Numbered from the stretch's first letter, positions 30,363 through 39,405 are shown. The stretch: DNA of 64,000 nucleotides from Sphingomonas pokkalii (GCF_003096275.1 NZ_QENQ01000001.1:3267565-3331564); one strand, 5' to 3'. Notes: a model not told the origin generated them from the letters alone. Made by a program: numbers and translations.

Positions 30363-32485
30363 GCCGTCACCTGCATCGCGCCGATGCCGGGATCGGTGCG
30401 GCCGACCTGCCCGGTTTCGATCTTGCCGGCGAAGCGGCGCAGAAAGGCGTCGTCCCCGACCAGCATCACGCTGAGATCGTACCAGTGGTCGCTAGCGGCG
30501 AGCGGCCAGCGATCGCGGGCGGTTTCGCCAGGTGCGAGGGTCAGCATCCGGGTACGGGCGCCGCTGACCGGATAGCGCGCGTCCATCGCGATGGTGAGCT
30601 GCGCCGGCGCGGGCCCCCGGTTGTGCAGCACCAGTTCCGCCGCGCCGCGCGCCGGCAGCTGGAGCAGTGCGACGTCCAGCGTCGGCGCCGCCGCGCCCGC
30701 CAGTCGCCGCCAGAAGCCGTTCGGTCCGCGCACGGTGAGGTCATGGGGGCGGTCGGCGCGCCAATCCTCCTGCGCGTGGCGATGGCCGGCGCCGATCGTG
30801 AAGTGCCAGGGTTCCTCGACATCGCGATTGTCGTGGACGGTGAAGGTGGCGCCGGTGCCGCCGTTGTTGACGAATTCGAGCCGCAACAGGCCCGCGGGCG
30901 TGGCGCCGACGCGCAGGTCCACGGCATAGGGCAGGGGGCGGTGGGCCCGCTGGGCCGGCATCTGCGCGGTCGGCCGCTGGCTGGCGGGAATGGCGGTGGC
31001 GGCCCCTGCGTGCGACCGCGCGACACGCTGGCGGAAATCGCCGGTCCCCGGCAGGCGCAGGCGGCGCAGGTCGTCCTGGGGATGGGCGAAATCGAACGCG
31101 CTGGTAAGATCCCCGCATACGGCGCGGCGCCACGGGCTGATATTGGGCTCGGCGACGCCGAAGCAGCGCTCCATGAACCGGAGCACCGAGGTGTGATCGA
31201 ACAGCTCCGAGCAGACCTGCCCGCCCCGGCTCCACGGCGAGACCAGCACCGCCGGCGTGCGGATGCCGAGACCGATCGGATGCGCCTCGCCGCCCGCCTG
31301 GGCGGTGCCGGCATAGTCCTTGGCCTCGCCGTCCACCGGCACGGTCGAATGGCCGCGATAGCGCCCCACCGGCGGCACCGGCGGCGGCATGTGATCGAAG
31401 AAGCCGCCGGCTTCGTCATAGTTGAGGATGAACACGGTGCTGGCGAATACCTCCGGGTGATCGACCAATGCCTCGATCAGCCTGGCGGTGACATGTTCGC
31501 CCTTGGCCGGCGCGGCGGTCGGGTGTTCGGAAAGATCGGCGGCGGTGACGATCCACGAGATCTGCGGCAGCGTGCCGGCGGCGACGTCGCGGCGGAACGC
31601 CTCGACCAGCTGTTCGCCGTCCGACCGGGTACGGTCCGGGCCCTGTTTGTGTTCGCTCACCCAGGCTCGGCCGCGCTGATAGAGCGGCGACTCCTTGGCG
31701 CAGGGACGGAAGGGCGGGAAGACCGAGAGCAGGTTGTCGCCGAAATTGTCGTATTCCTGATAGACCTTCCAGCGGACGCCTGCCGCCTGCAGCCGTTCGG
31801 CATAGGTGGTCCAGCGATAGGCATCGGGACGCAGTTGCTGGTCCTGCGCCATATCGGCGCTGGGCGTTTCGTCCTCGCCATAATTGTGCATCTGCGGATC
31901 GCCGCCCACCGCGCCGCCGCCATTGCACCCGCTGAACAGGTGCAGGCGGTTGGGGTAGGTCTGCGTCATCGTCGAGCAGTGATAGGCGTCGCAGACGGTG
32001 AAGGCGTCGGCCAGCGCGTAATAGAAGGGCAGGTCGCCCGGGCCGTAATGGAGCAGGCGGTTGTGCAGTTCGCCGGTGTGACCCCAGCGATCATAGCGGC
32101 CGCGGTTGAAGATGTGCATGTTCTCGACATGCGACTGGTCCGCGCCGTCGACCTTGAACGCGCGGCTGATGCGCGAATCGCCATGATAGGGAAGGACATG
32201 CCCGTCGCGATGCTCGGCCGAGGGTTGCGCCCACACGCTGCGGCCGCCGGGCAGGCGCAGCGGACGGGGATCGCCGAAGCCGCGCACGCCGTTCAACATG
32301 CCGAAATAATGATCGAACGACCGGTTTTCCTGCATGTGCACGACGATATGGCGCACGTCGCGGATCGTGCCGGTGCGCCGCGCCGCCGGAATCGCCACCG
32401 CACGATCGATCAGCCCCGGCCATAGCGATCCCAATCCGGCGCCCCCGGCCCATTTCAGCAGATCGCGGCGATTGGCCGAATTCAT
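30359..32485 (-). CDS. Tat-exported phospholipase C, phosphocholine-specific type
   Basis: This 708-residue protein belongs to the non-haemolytic/haemolytic PlcN-PlcH family. It starts with a twin-arginine signal (NRRDLLKWAGGAGLGSL). The phosphoesterase domain includes HIVVHMQENRSFDHYFGML, DAYHCSTMTQTYPNRLHLFSG and FILNYDEAGGFFDHMPPPVPP. Two C-terminal beta domains (from ~500) match the tandem DUF756 repeats. Family members release phosphorylated head groups from phosphatidylcholine or sphingomyelin outside the cytoplasm. It is first in a tightly overlapping five-gene operon ending in phnX. That context suggests lipids with phosphonate head groups as a possible substrate. An operator-like palindrome lies 33 bp upstream. 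Confidence 0.92.
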   Translation of the reverse strand: MNSANRRDLLKWAGGAGLGSLWPGLIDRAVAIPAARRTGTIRDVRHIVVHMQENRSFDHYFGMLNGVRGFGDPRPLRLPGGRSVWAQPSAEHRDGHVLPYHGDSRISRAFKVDGADQSHVENMHIFNRGRYDRWGHTGELHNRLLHYGPGDLPFYYALADAFTVCDAYHCSTMTQTYPNRLHLFSGCNGGGAVGGDPQMHNYGEDETPSADMAQDQQLRPDAYRWTTYAERLQAAGVRWKVYQEYDNFGDNLLSVFPPFRPCAKESPLYQRGRAWVSEHKQGPDRTRSDGEQLVEAFRRDVAAGTLPQISWIVTAADLSEHPTAAPAKGEHVTARLIEALVDHPEVFASTVFILNYDEAGGFFDHMPPPVPPVGRYRGHSTVPVDGEAKDYAGTAQAGGEAHPIGLGIRTPAVLVSPWSRGGQVCSELFDHTSVLRFMERCFGVAEPNISPWRRAVCGDLTSAFDFAHPQDDLRRLRLPGTGDFRQRVARSHAGAATAIPASQRPTAQMPAQRAHRPLPYAVDLRVGATPAGLLRLEFVNNGGTGATFTVHDNRDVEEPWHFTIGAGHRHAQEDWRADRPHDLTVRGPNGFWRRLAGAAAPTLDVALLQLPARGAAELVLHNRGPAPAQLTIAMDARYPVSGARTRMLTLAPGETARDRWPLAASDHWYDLSVMLVGDDAFLRRFAGKIETGQVGRTDPGIGAMQVTA

Positions 32486-32517
32486 GGTTCCCTTCCTCCC
32501 CGAACCAAGCTAGTGGA

Positions 32518-32533
32518 ACTGGTATAGTCCAAT
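32518..32533. promoter_or_regulatory. GntR-type operator in the plc / HD-protein divergent promoter
   Basis: ACTGGTATAGTCCAAT is an imperfect inverted repeat (ACTGG/CCAAT arms) resembling GntR/HutC operators of the TGGTATAGACCA type. It sits 33 bp before the phospholipase ATG and 55 bp before the HD-protein ATG, where it could control both. A sister site lies at 33264-33279. The local GntR/UTRA regulator (36342) is the likely binder. Confidence 0.6.
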
Positions 32534-32587
32534 ATCGCTACAGTTTGACGACAGCCGGAGGAATCCGCCGGCCGAAAGGGAGCTTCC

Positions 32588-33187
32588 ATGTCGCCTTCCA
32601 ATTCCGTGCTCGAGCAGATTTTCGATGCCTTTGCCCGGCACGGCGACGCGCATTACGGAGAGAATGTCTCGCAGCTGGACCACGCGCTGCAATGCGCCCA
32701 GCTGGCAAAGGACCATGGCTGCGCGGACACGCTGGTTGCCGCGGCGCTGCTGCACGATATCGGCAGGATGCTCGATCCGCAGGGCAATGCCATCGAGTTG
32801 ATGGGCCGGGATGCGCGGCACGAGGATACCGGGGCGCTGGCGCTTTCCCGCGCCTTTTCGCCCGCGGTGACCGAACCGGTGCGGTTGCACGTCGCGGCGA
32901 AGCGCTATCTGTGCGCGGTCGATGCGGCCTACACGGCCGGCCTGAGCGCGGCGTCGCTGCTCAGCCTGGACGTGCAGGGCGGGGCGATGCTTCCCGAGGA
33001 GGTGGCCGCATTCGAGCGCGAGCGCTTCTTCGAGGATGCGGTGCAACTCCGCCGGTTCGACGATTGGGGCAAGCGCATCGGCTGTCCGGTTGCCGATCTC
33101 CAATCCTATCGGCCGCTGCTCGAACGCTTGGTAGCGCCGCGAGTCGCGGACCGGAGCGGGATCGTCGCCGGGCATGCCCGCGGCTGA
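32588..33187 (+). CDS. PhnZ-like HD-domain protein of phosphonate operons (TIGR03276 type)
   Basis: This 199-residue HD-domain protein has the layout of PhnZ/TmpB mixed-valent di-iron oxygenases. HYGENVSQLDHALQCAQLAKDHG (~22-44) contains the Tyr and Glu that mark the phosphonate branch, and VAAALLHDIGRML (50-62) contains the HD pair. Later conserved ligands lie in HEDTGALAL and RLHVAAKRYLC. PhnZ oxidatively cleaves the C-P bond of 1-hydroxy-AEP-type compounds to an amino acid plus phosphate. Its usual partner, a 2-oxoglutarate oxygenase (PhnY/TmpA), is absent from the window. It is divergent from the plc-phnX operon and shares its promoter region. Confidence 0.85.
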   Translation: MSPSNSVLEQIFDAFARHGDAHYGENVSQLDHALQCAQLAKDHGCADTLVAAALLHDIGRMLDPQGNAIELMGRDARHEDTGALALSRAFSPAVTEPVRLHVAAKRYLCAVDAAYTAGLSAASLLSLDVQGGAMLPEEVAAFERERFFEDAVQLRRFDDWGKRIGCPVADLQSYRPLLERLVAPRVADRSGIVAGHARG

Positions 33188-33263
33188 ATTCCTTGTCCTG
33201 CATCAAGGGATTGGCGGCAGCGGGGCGGTTTTCGGCAGCGCTGTAACGCAGGCGTCACGCGAA

Positions 33264-33279
33264 TCTGGTTTATACCAGT
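33264..33279. promoter_or_regulatory. GntR-type operator upstream of the TonB receptor
   Basis: TCTGGTTTATACCAGT contains perfect CTGGT/ACCAG arms around TTAT. It matches the site at 32518-32533 in arm sequence and spacing and lies 158 bp upstream of the receptor ATG. It links the receptor to the phosphonate operon as one regulon. Confidence 0.68.
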
Positions 33280-33436
33280 TGCTGCCGGGGGGATGTCGCC
33301 AACCCGGTTCGCGCCTGTGGGTTCGATGCCGTTTTCCTGCGCCGTCCGGCTGCTGCCGGGCGGGTGCGGGCGTGCGTCCGCCCCGGGCCGATCGGCGACG
33401 CAGCGAGCATCGCCGGATACGGCGACGGGGGAAATC

Positions 33437-36244
33437 ATGCAGCAATTCATCCATGGAATGCGGGTCCGCAGGCTGGCGCTCGCCAGTACGATGTTGGCGA
33501 CGCTCACGCCCGCAGCCGCCTGGGCGCAGCAACAGCAGGACGAATCCGAAATCGTCGTCAGCGGCCAGCTTCTCAGCACCCAGGCGGCGATCGCCGCCAA
33601 GCGCACCGCGACGTCGGTGGTGGAAGTGATCAGCGCCGACGATCTGGGCAAGATCCCGGACGCGACCGTCGCCGATGCGCTGGCGCGGGTGCCGGGCCTG
33701 AGCGTGATCGTGAACCAGGAGACGGGCGAAGGCCAGTATGTCACCATCCGCGGCCTTTCGGGAACCTATAACGCGACGATGGTGAACGGCGTGCGCGTGG
33801 CCCAGACCGACAGCGGCAGCCGCGACGTTTCGCTCAACCTGCTGCCGCCCAACGGCCTGGCCGAGATCCGCGTGACCAAGACGCTGACCCCCGACCAGGA
33901 CGGCGATGCGATCGGCGGCACGATCAATTTCCGCACGCCCACTGCGTTCGATTTCAAGAACCGGCAGGTATTGCGCGCCTGGCTGAGCGGCGGCTTCAAC
34001 AGCTATGCCCGCACGTCGGGCGAGAATGCGGCGCTGTATCAGGGGCAGCTCGATTACGGGCGCCGCTTCGCCGAGGATCGCTTCGGCTTCTTCGTTTCGG
34101 GCAATTACGGCGTTTCGCACGGCAACAGCCAGGAAACCGAGAATGACGGCGAGTGGGAGCCGCATATCTGGCGCAAGAATTCCATTGAGGCGATTTCCGA
34201 AAAGAACATGCACCTGCCGGGTATCGACCTGGACTATCGCCGTTTCCGCCAGACCCGCTGGGGCGGCAATGCCTCGTTCGATTATCATGGCGACAGCACT
34301 CAGCTCTATCTGCGCGGGCAATATGCGCATTTCGAGAAGGTCGGCACCAACGACTATACCGATTATCGCAACCGCAAGAGCCCGCGGCTGACCCAGGTGA
34401 ACCCCGAGGATACCAGCCTCCGCCAGCCCGAAGACATGATCATCGGCCGCGACCCGAAGCTGGGCAACATCTATGGCTATACCCCCGGCCAGGTGGTCGA
34501 TGCGGACGGCGACGGGCGGATCACCGACGCCGATCGCAACTCGAAGCAATATTGGTCGCTGAACGGCCGTTCGGGCGTGTGGAATCCCAAGATCTTCCAG
34601 TTCGCGCGCAGCTTCGAGACCCAGGACTACAGCCAGTATATGGCGACCGTGCAGATCGGCGGCATCAGCAGCATCGACAAGCTGAAGCTGAGCTACGACC
34701 TGAGCTATAGCGGCGGTGCGCAGGAGACGCCGGGCCAGTATAGCGTGAGCTATAATTGCGATGCCTGCACCTATCCGCTCAACGCTACCGGCATGGACTG
34801 GGTATCGCACGATCCGCGTTTCCCGCATCCCAGCCTGCCCGCCTATGCCGTGAACGTCGAGCGGGATCCGTCGCTGCTGCCGTTCGACAGCGCCGGGCTG
34901 AGCCGCTGGAAGCAGCGCGACAGCCGCTGGGCGGCGAAGCTCGATGCGCGCTACGACCTGGGCGGCGTGATCGATCATGTGCAGATCGGCGCGAAATGGC
35001 TGCGTTCCAGCCGCGCCTATGATTCGACGCCGGTGTGGAACGGCGATTTCGGCGGCACCCCCCTCGACGGCAAGTCGCTGGCGGCCTCGGGGCTGATCCA
35101 GAAGACGGTGAACAGCATTCTGGGCGGCGAATATTATTACGGCCCGGTACTCAGCCGGGCGGCGGTGATCTCCGCGATCAACGCCGCCATCGCTGCGCAG
35201 CCCGGCAGCCAGACGACCGGCACCGACCTGCTGCGCGACGACCGCAACGGCCGCGAGACGATCTATGCCGGCTATGCCCTGGCAGACATCAAGGCGGGCG
35301 CGATCGACATCGTCACCGGCGGCCGCGTCGAGCATCGCGATACCTATAACCGGTTCTGGTCCGACGACGGCGCGAAGAGCGGGTTCGACAGCACCTCGCG
35401 CGGCTATACGGTGTTCCTGCCGAGTGTGACCGCCAACTGGCGGCCGGACGACAAGCATGTCTATCGCGCGGCGCTGTGGACCGGCTATTCGCCGCCCGAA
35501 TATGGCTATCTCTCGTCGGGCCAGTCGATCGCCCGCGACAAGGCGACCAACGAGATCATCGCGATCAGCCGCGGCAACCCCGATCTGAAGCCGGCGCGTT
35601 CCACCAACGCCGACGTTTCGATCGAATGGTATCCCGATCTTTCCAGCCAGATATCGCTGGCGGGCTATTACAAGCGCATCAGCAACTTCATCTTCACCAA
35701 CGGCAGCCAGGTGAACGCGGCGACCCGCAGCGGCATCGTCGAAATCACCCAGCCGCAGAACGGCAAGACCGCCGAGGTCTATGGCGCCGAACTGGGCGTC
35801 ATCAAGCAGTTCCAGGGGCTGGCCGCGCCGTTCGATGGCTTCGGCTTCGAAGGCAACCTGACGGTGCAGCACAGTGCGGCGGATAGCGGCCAGGCCTATC
35901 GCATGGGCCGGAAGATGCGGTTCGTGAATACCCCGCACCTGCTCTACAATGCTGCGCTCACCTATCAGAAATACGGGCTTCAGATGAAGCTTTCGTACAA
36001 TTATCGCGGCAAATATGTTGAAAGCCTGCGCGATAACGCCGTCGACAAATGGGTGCAGCACAATCGCAGCGTGGACTTCCATTCGCGCTATAATTTCAGC
36101 CGCAATGTCGCGATCGATTTTGATGTGGCGAACCTGCTGAACGATTGGCGCTATTACACCACCAAGGGTGACAACCCCAGCTACCAGAAGGACTATATGG
36201 AGCCGGGCCGGACCTTCATCGTGCGGACCAACATCAACTTCTGA
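33437..36244 (+). CDS. TonB-dependent receptor of the phosphonate/phospholipid locus
   Basis: This 935-residue outer-membrane receptor has a signal peptide (residues ~8-30, ending AAAWAQ), a TonB box (ESEIVVSGQ) and a plug of the large Caulobacter/sphingomonad class (ADDLGKIPDATVADALARVPGLSV, GEGQYVTIRGLSGTYNATMVNG, NGLAEIRVTKTLTPDQDGDAIGGTINFRT). The barrel ends in TFIVRTNINF. GGGGGA precedes the ATG at 33437. Context suggests uptake of phosphonate or phospholipid head groups or lyso-products. A GntR-type operator lies upstream and the GntR gene directly downstream. Confidence 0.93.
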   Translation: MQQFIHGMRVRRLALASTMLATLTPAAAWAQQQQDESEIVVSGQLLSTQAAIAAKRTATSVVEVISADDLGKIPDATVADALARVPGLSVIVNQETGEGQYVTIRGLSGTYNATMVNGVRVAQTDSGSRDVSLNLLPPNGLAEIRVTKTLTPDQDGDAIGGTINFRTPTAFDFKNRQVLRAWLSGGFNSYARTSGENAALYQGQLDYGRRFAEDRFGFFVSGNYGVSHGNSQETENDGEWEPHIWRKNSIEAISEKNMHLPGIDLDYRRFRQTRWGGNASFDYHGDSTQLYLRGQYAHFEKVGTNDYTDYRNRKSPRLTQVNPEDTSLRQPEDMIIGRDPKLGNIYGYTPGQVVDADGDGRITDADRNSKQYWSLNGRSGVWNPKIFQFARSFETQDYSQYMATVQIGGISSIDKLKLSYDLSYSGGAQETPGQYSVSYNCDACTYPLNATGMDWVSHDPRFPHPSLPAYAVNVERDPSLLPFDSAGLSRWKQRDSRWAAKLDARYDLGGVIDHVQIGAKWLRSSRAYDSTPVWNGDFGGTPLDGKSLAASGLIQKTVNSILGGEYYYGPVLSRAAVISAINAAIAAQPGSQTTGTDLLRDDRNGRETIYAGYALADIKAGAIDIVTGGRVEHRDTYNRFWSDDGAKSGFDSTSRGYTVFLPSVTANWRPDDKHVYRAALWTGYSPPEYGYLSSGQSIARDKATNEIIAISRGNPDLKPARSTNADVSIEWYPDLSSQISLAGYYKRISNFIFTNGSQVNAATRSGIVEITQPQNGKTAEVYGAELGVIKQFQGLAAPFDGFGFEGNLTVQHSAADSGQAYRMGRKMRFVNTPHLLYNAALTYQKYGLQMKLSYNYRGKYVESLRDNAVDKWVQHNRSVDFHSRYNFSRNVAIDFDVANLLNDWRYYTTKGDNPSYQKDYMEPGRTFIVRTNINF

Positions 36245-36256
36245 TCCGCCGGGACA

Positions 36257-36300
36257 GGGCAGGCGGCGGCGTGGCTTGACGGGCGCGCCGCCGCCCTGCC
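36257..36300 (+). terminator. Large GC hairpin after the receptor
   Basis: GGGCAGGCGGCGGCG and CGCCGCCGCCCTGCC form a long stem with one bulge, 13 nt after the receptor stop codon. There is no T run, so it may only partly terminate and allow read-through into the GntR gene 98 bp downstream. Confidence 0.5.
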
Positions 36301-36341
36301 AATCGGGCGGACCCGTTGCTGCGAAAAGGTGCTCCCCGTCG

Positions 36342-37097
36342 ATGCCGTCCGCGATTTCCCTGCTGGGCGTCCCGCGCGGCGAAGACGATCGCCCGCAATA
36401 TCTTGCGCTGCGCGACCAGATCGCCAGCGCGATCGATCTGGGCAAGCTCTCCCCCGGTGCGCGGCTGCCCTCCGAACGGCAGTTGCAAACCGATACCGGC
36501 ACCGCGCGCGGCACGATCCGCGAGGCGCTGTTCCAGCTCGAGGCCGAAGGGCTGATCTATCGGCGCGATCGCAGCGGCTGGTATGTCTCGCCGCCGCCGG
36601 TGACCTATGATCCGACGCGCTGGGCGGGGTTCATGACCTATGTCGTCGAACAGCAGCGGGTGCCCGCAACCGAAACGCTCTCGATCGAAAGCGTGGCGGC
36701 GCCCTCCGCGGTGGCGGATATCTTCCGCCGCGCGCCGGGCACGCCGATGCATTGTGTCACCCGCCGCCGATCGATCGACGGGCGGGCGGTGCTGATCGAG
36801 CGGATCATGGTCGATCCGGTGCTGGCGCCGGGGCTGGCCGAGCATGATCTGAATGGATCGCTCACCCAGATTCTCAGCACCCATTATGGTCTGCAGGCGG
36901 TGCGCAACCGGGTGGACATGCGGCCCTGTGCGCTCACCACGTCGGTCGCCGAGATGCTGGGCGTGAAGCCGGGCACGCCGGGGCTGCTGGTGGTGCGCAC
37001 CAGCTTTGCGGAAAATGGCGCGGTGGTCGAATATGACCACGAATATTGGCGCCACGACGCCATCCGGGTGCATGTGGACCTGCAGGTGCGGCCCTGA
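36342..37097 (+). CDS. GntR/UTRA transcriptional regulator, probable PhnR-type
   Basis: This 251-residue HutC-subfamily regulator has an N-terminal GntR winged helix (LSPGARLPSERQLQTDTGTARGTIREALFQLEAEGLIYRRDRSGWYV, ~31-78) and a C-terminal UTRA effector domain (~90-248) ending LLVVRTSFAENGAVVEYDHEYWRHDAIRVHVDL. This architecture is that of PhnF/PhnR phosphonate regulators. Its palindromic target type (TGGTnTAnACCA) matches two sites in this locus. It is therefore the probable controller of the plc-phnX operon, the HD protein and the receptor; the effector may be a phosphonate. The start at 36342 is the first that retains the full DNA-binding domain. Confidence 0.88.
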   Translation: MPSAISLLGVPRGEDDRPQYLALRDQIASAIDLGKLSPGARLPSERQLQTDTGTARGTIREALFQLEAEGLIYRRDRSGWYVSPPPVTYDPTRWAGFMTYVVEQQRVPATETLSIESVAAPSAVADIFRRAPGTPMHCVTRRRSIDGRAVLIERIMVDPVLAPGLAEHDLNGSLTQILSTHYGLQAVRNRVDMRPCALTTSVAEMLGVKPGTPGLLVVRTSFAENGAVVEYDHEYWRHDAIRVHVDLQVRP

Positions 37098-37102
37098 GAA
37101 GT

Positions 37103-37139
37103 GCCGGGCGGCGGCGCCCGAAGGCCCGCCGCCCGTGCC
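37103..37139. terminator. Bidirectional hairpin, GntR / TonB receptor
   Basis: CGGGCGGCGG and CCGCCGCCCG form a 10-bp stem between two converging genes. There is no T run; it is a candidate terminator on position and strength. Confidence 0.55.
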
Positions 37140-37143
37140 GTGG

Positions 37144-39291
37144 CTATTGCGCGTTCATGCGGAAGGTGAGGCCGATCGTGCGCGGACGCGGGCCGGCCAG
37201 CAGGGTGGGGCCGTTGGCGGCGGTGGGGCCGCGCTCGTCGGACAGGTTGTCGCCGAACAGCCGCACCTCGTAGCGATCGAAGCGGACGCCGATGCTCGCC
37301 TGGTAGAGCTGATAGGGGTTGAGCGTGTTCACCGTCGCATCGCCGTTGCGCGCCCGGCCGACCGCGGTCGCGGAGGCGGTGGCGAACAGATCGACGCTGC
37401 CGACCTTCCGGTCATAGTTCGCATCGAGCCGGAAGTTGTGCGGCGGCGTGTTGAGCAGGCGCGTGCCGTTGGCGATGCGCCGATCGCTGGCCGTATAGGC
37501 GGGGATGACGTTGGTGTAGGTGGAATCGTTGATGTTGCCGACCAGCGACAGCGCCAGCCCCTTGAGCGGCGTGCGCCATGTCGTCTCGATATCGATGCCC
37601 TGGCTCTTGCCGTCGCCGAGATTGGCGAAGGCGGAAAGGCCGATCGAGGTGTTGAAGGCGCTTTGAATGTTCGTGTACTTGATGTCGTACAGGCTGATCG
37701 CGACGCGCAGCGCGCCGTCGAACATCGAACCCTTCATGCCGAGCTCGAGGTTGCGCAGCTTGTCCGGCGAGAGCGAAAGCGCGCTGGGCACGCCGTCCGC
37801 GATCACCGCATCCGCCTGCGCCTTGGATTGCAGGATGCCGCTGCGGAAGCCGGTGCCGCTGTTGAAGAAGACCATCCAGTCCTTCGCCGGATAATAAGCG
37901 AGGTTGGCGCGCCAGGTGAGCGCATCCGGCGTCGCGCGGCTGAACACCCGGTCGCCGTTCGACAGCGAATCCGACGAGCGCGTATCCTTGAAATAGCGCA
38001 GGCCGACGAGCGGCACGAGCTTGCCGCCGAACAGTTCGTAGCTGGCTTCGGAGAAGAGCGCGGCGTTCTCGGTGCGGGTGATGGTGTTGCCGCTCAGCGC
38101 CAGGGTCGGGAAGTTGAGGCTGAAGGTATAGAGCCCCTTCGCCTTCTGATAGAAGACCCCCGCGACGCCATGGAACGGGCCGGTCTTGGACGTGGCGATG
38201 CGCAGTTCGTTGACGAAGTTGTTCGCATCCCCCCCATTGATCAACGTGCCGATGCCGAGCGGCGCGCCCAGATTCAGGCCGACCGCGAAGCCGCCCGGCA
38301 GCGAGCGCTGGAACGAGGTGGCGTTGGTGATGGTGAACTGGCCGACATCGCGGGTGATGGTGTTCGAGATGTAATAGGCGCGGCGCTTGTCATAGCCGAC
38401 CACGTCGCCCTGGAACGAGGCGAAGGGAGGGTTCACCGAATTGAGTACGTTCAGATAATCCTGATCGGTGCTGAAATACCAGCCGCGCAGGCGGACGGTG
38501 GTGAGCGCATCGGGCTGCCATAGCAGCACCGCCTGGATATCCTTGGCGCGAACCTCGTTCGCGTCGCGCGCGCGCGGAGTGCCGGTGGGGGCGCCGCTAT
38601 AGATATCGGCGGTGCCGGCGCGGCGATCATAGCCGCCGCTGACGCGGAGACCGAGGCTGCCGGGCACCAGCGGCACGGAAACGGCCGCCGCCGCGCGATA
38701 GTTGAGCTCGCTGGTATCGCGGGTGGTGGAGATTTCCGCTTCGCCGGCGGTGGTGACGCGTTCGAGATCGGGGTTCTTGGTGTGATAGATGATCGTGCCG
38801 CCCGAAGAGCCGAGGCCGTAGAGCGTGCCCTGCGGTCCGCGCAGCACCTCCACCCGGTCGATATCGAAATACTGGACCGGCGGCGCAGCCTGGTTGTTCG
38901 GCACGCCGAACGGCGTCTCGTCGAGATAATAGCCGATCAGCCCGTCGCCGATCGGGCCGCCGGCGCCCGAGCCGCGGAACGAGAAAATCCGGTAGCCGGC
39001 ACCGATTTCCTGGGCCTGCGAGGCGCCGGGGATGAGTTGGATCAGATCGGCGCCGTCGCGGACGTTGCGGCGCTTCAGCGTATCGCCGGTAAAGGCCTGG
39101 ATCGCGAGCGGGACGCGATCGAGCTTCACCGAACCGGATTTGAGCGCGGTGACGACGATTTCGCCTTCCTCGGCCTGTTCGGCCGGCGGCGGCGTCTGCG
39201 ACTCGGCCTGTTGCGCGAGCGCGGGCATCGCCATCAGCATTGCGGCCGAAGCCGAAAGCACGGCCTTCCAGCTGCTGTTGGAACGCGTCAT
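37144..39291 (-). CDS. TonB-dependent receptor of the LacI/esterase locus
   Basis: This 715-residue receptor has a signal peptide (residues ~8-26, ending AMPALAQ), a TonB box (EGEIVVTALK), a plug (IPGASQAQEIG.., IDRVEVLRGPQGTLYGLGSSGG) and a C-terminus ending TFRMNAQ. GGAGG lies seven bases upstream of the ATG at 39291; a longer start at 39345 is unlikely. A TAATCGATTG box 40 bp upstream ties it to the LacI regulon that controls the neighbouring esterases. It probably imports an esterified glycan, glycoside or other ester. Confidence 0.93.
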   Translation of the reverse strand: MTRSNSSWKAVLSASAAMLMAMPALAQQAESQTPPPAEQAEEGEIVVTALKSGSVKLDRVPLAIQAFTGDTLKRRNVRDGADLIQLIPGASQAQEIGAGYRIFSFRGSGAGGPIGDGLIGYYLDETPFGVPNNQAAPPVQYFDIDRVEVLRGPQGTLYGLGSSGGTIIYHTKNPDLERVTTAGEAEISTTRDTSELNYRAAAAVSVPLVPGSLGLRVSGGYDRRAGTADIYSGAPTGTPRARDANEVRAKDIQAVLLWQPDALTTVRLRGWYFSTDQDYLNVLNSVNPPFASFQGDVVGYDKRRAYYISNTITRDVGQFTITNATSFQRSLPGGFAVGLNLGAPLGIGTLINGGDANNFVNELRIATSKTGPFHGVAGVFYQKAKGLYTFSLNFPTLALSGNTITRTENAALFSEASYELFGGKLVPLVGLRYFKDTRSSDSLSNGDRVFSRATPDALTWRANLAYYPAKDWMVFFNSGTGFRSGILQSKAQADAVIADGVPSALSLSPDKLRNLELGMKGSMFDGALRVAISLYDIKYTNIQSAFNTSIGLSAFANLGDGKSQGIDIETTWRTPLKGLALSLVGNINDSTYTNVIPAYTASDRRIANGTRLLNTPPHNFRLDANYDRKVGSVDLFATASATAVGRARNGDATVNTLNPYQLYQASIGVRFDRYEVRLFGDNLSDERGPTAANGPTLLAGPRPRTIGLTFRMNAQ

Positions 39292-39328
39292 GTCCAATCC
39301 TCCCCTCATGGTGCGGCCTTGTTGGCCG

Positions 39329-39343
39329 TGTAATCGATTGCGC
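39329..39343. promoter_or_regulatory. LacI box A (TonB receptor promoter)
   Basis: TAATCGATTGCGCA lies about 40 bp upstream of the receptor start. The core AATCGATT is palindromic with a central CG, as in LacI-family operators, and recurs at four other promoters in this cluster. Confidence 0.65.
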
Positions 39344-39405
39344 ATTGCCTATCATTCCAGGCCCGTCGCCGCAACCGCTTTTGCAGCGGCCCGGCGGTGC
39401 GGGCG

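Noticed and set aside
33203..36514. Open frame of 1103 codons antisense to the TonB receptor
   Set aside because: No family resemblance; the opposite strand encodes a complete receptor with signal peptide and barrel end.
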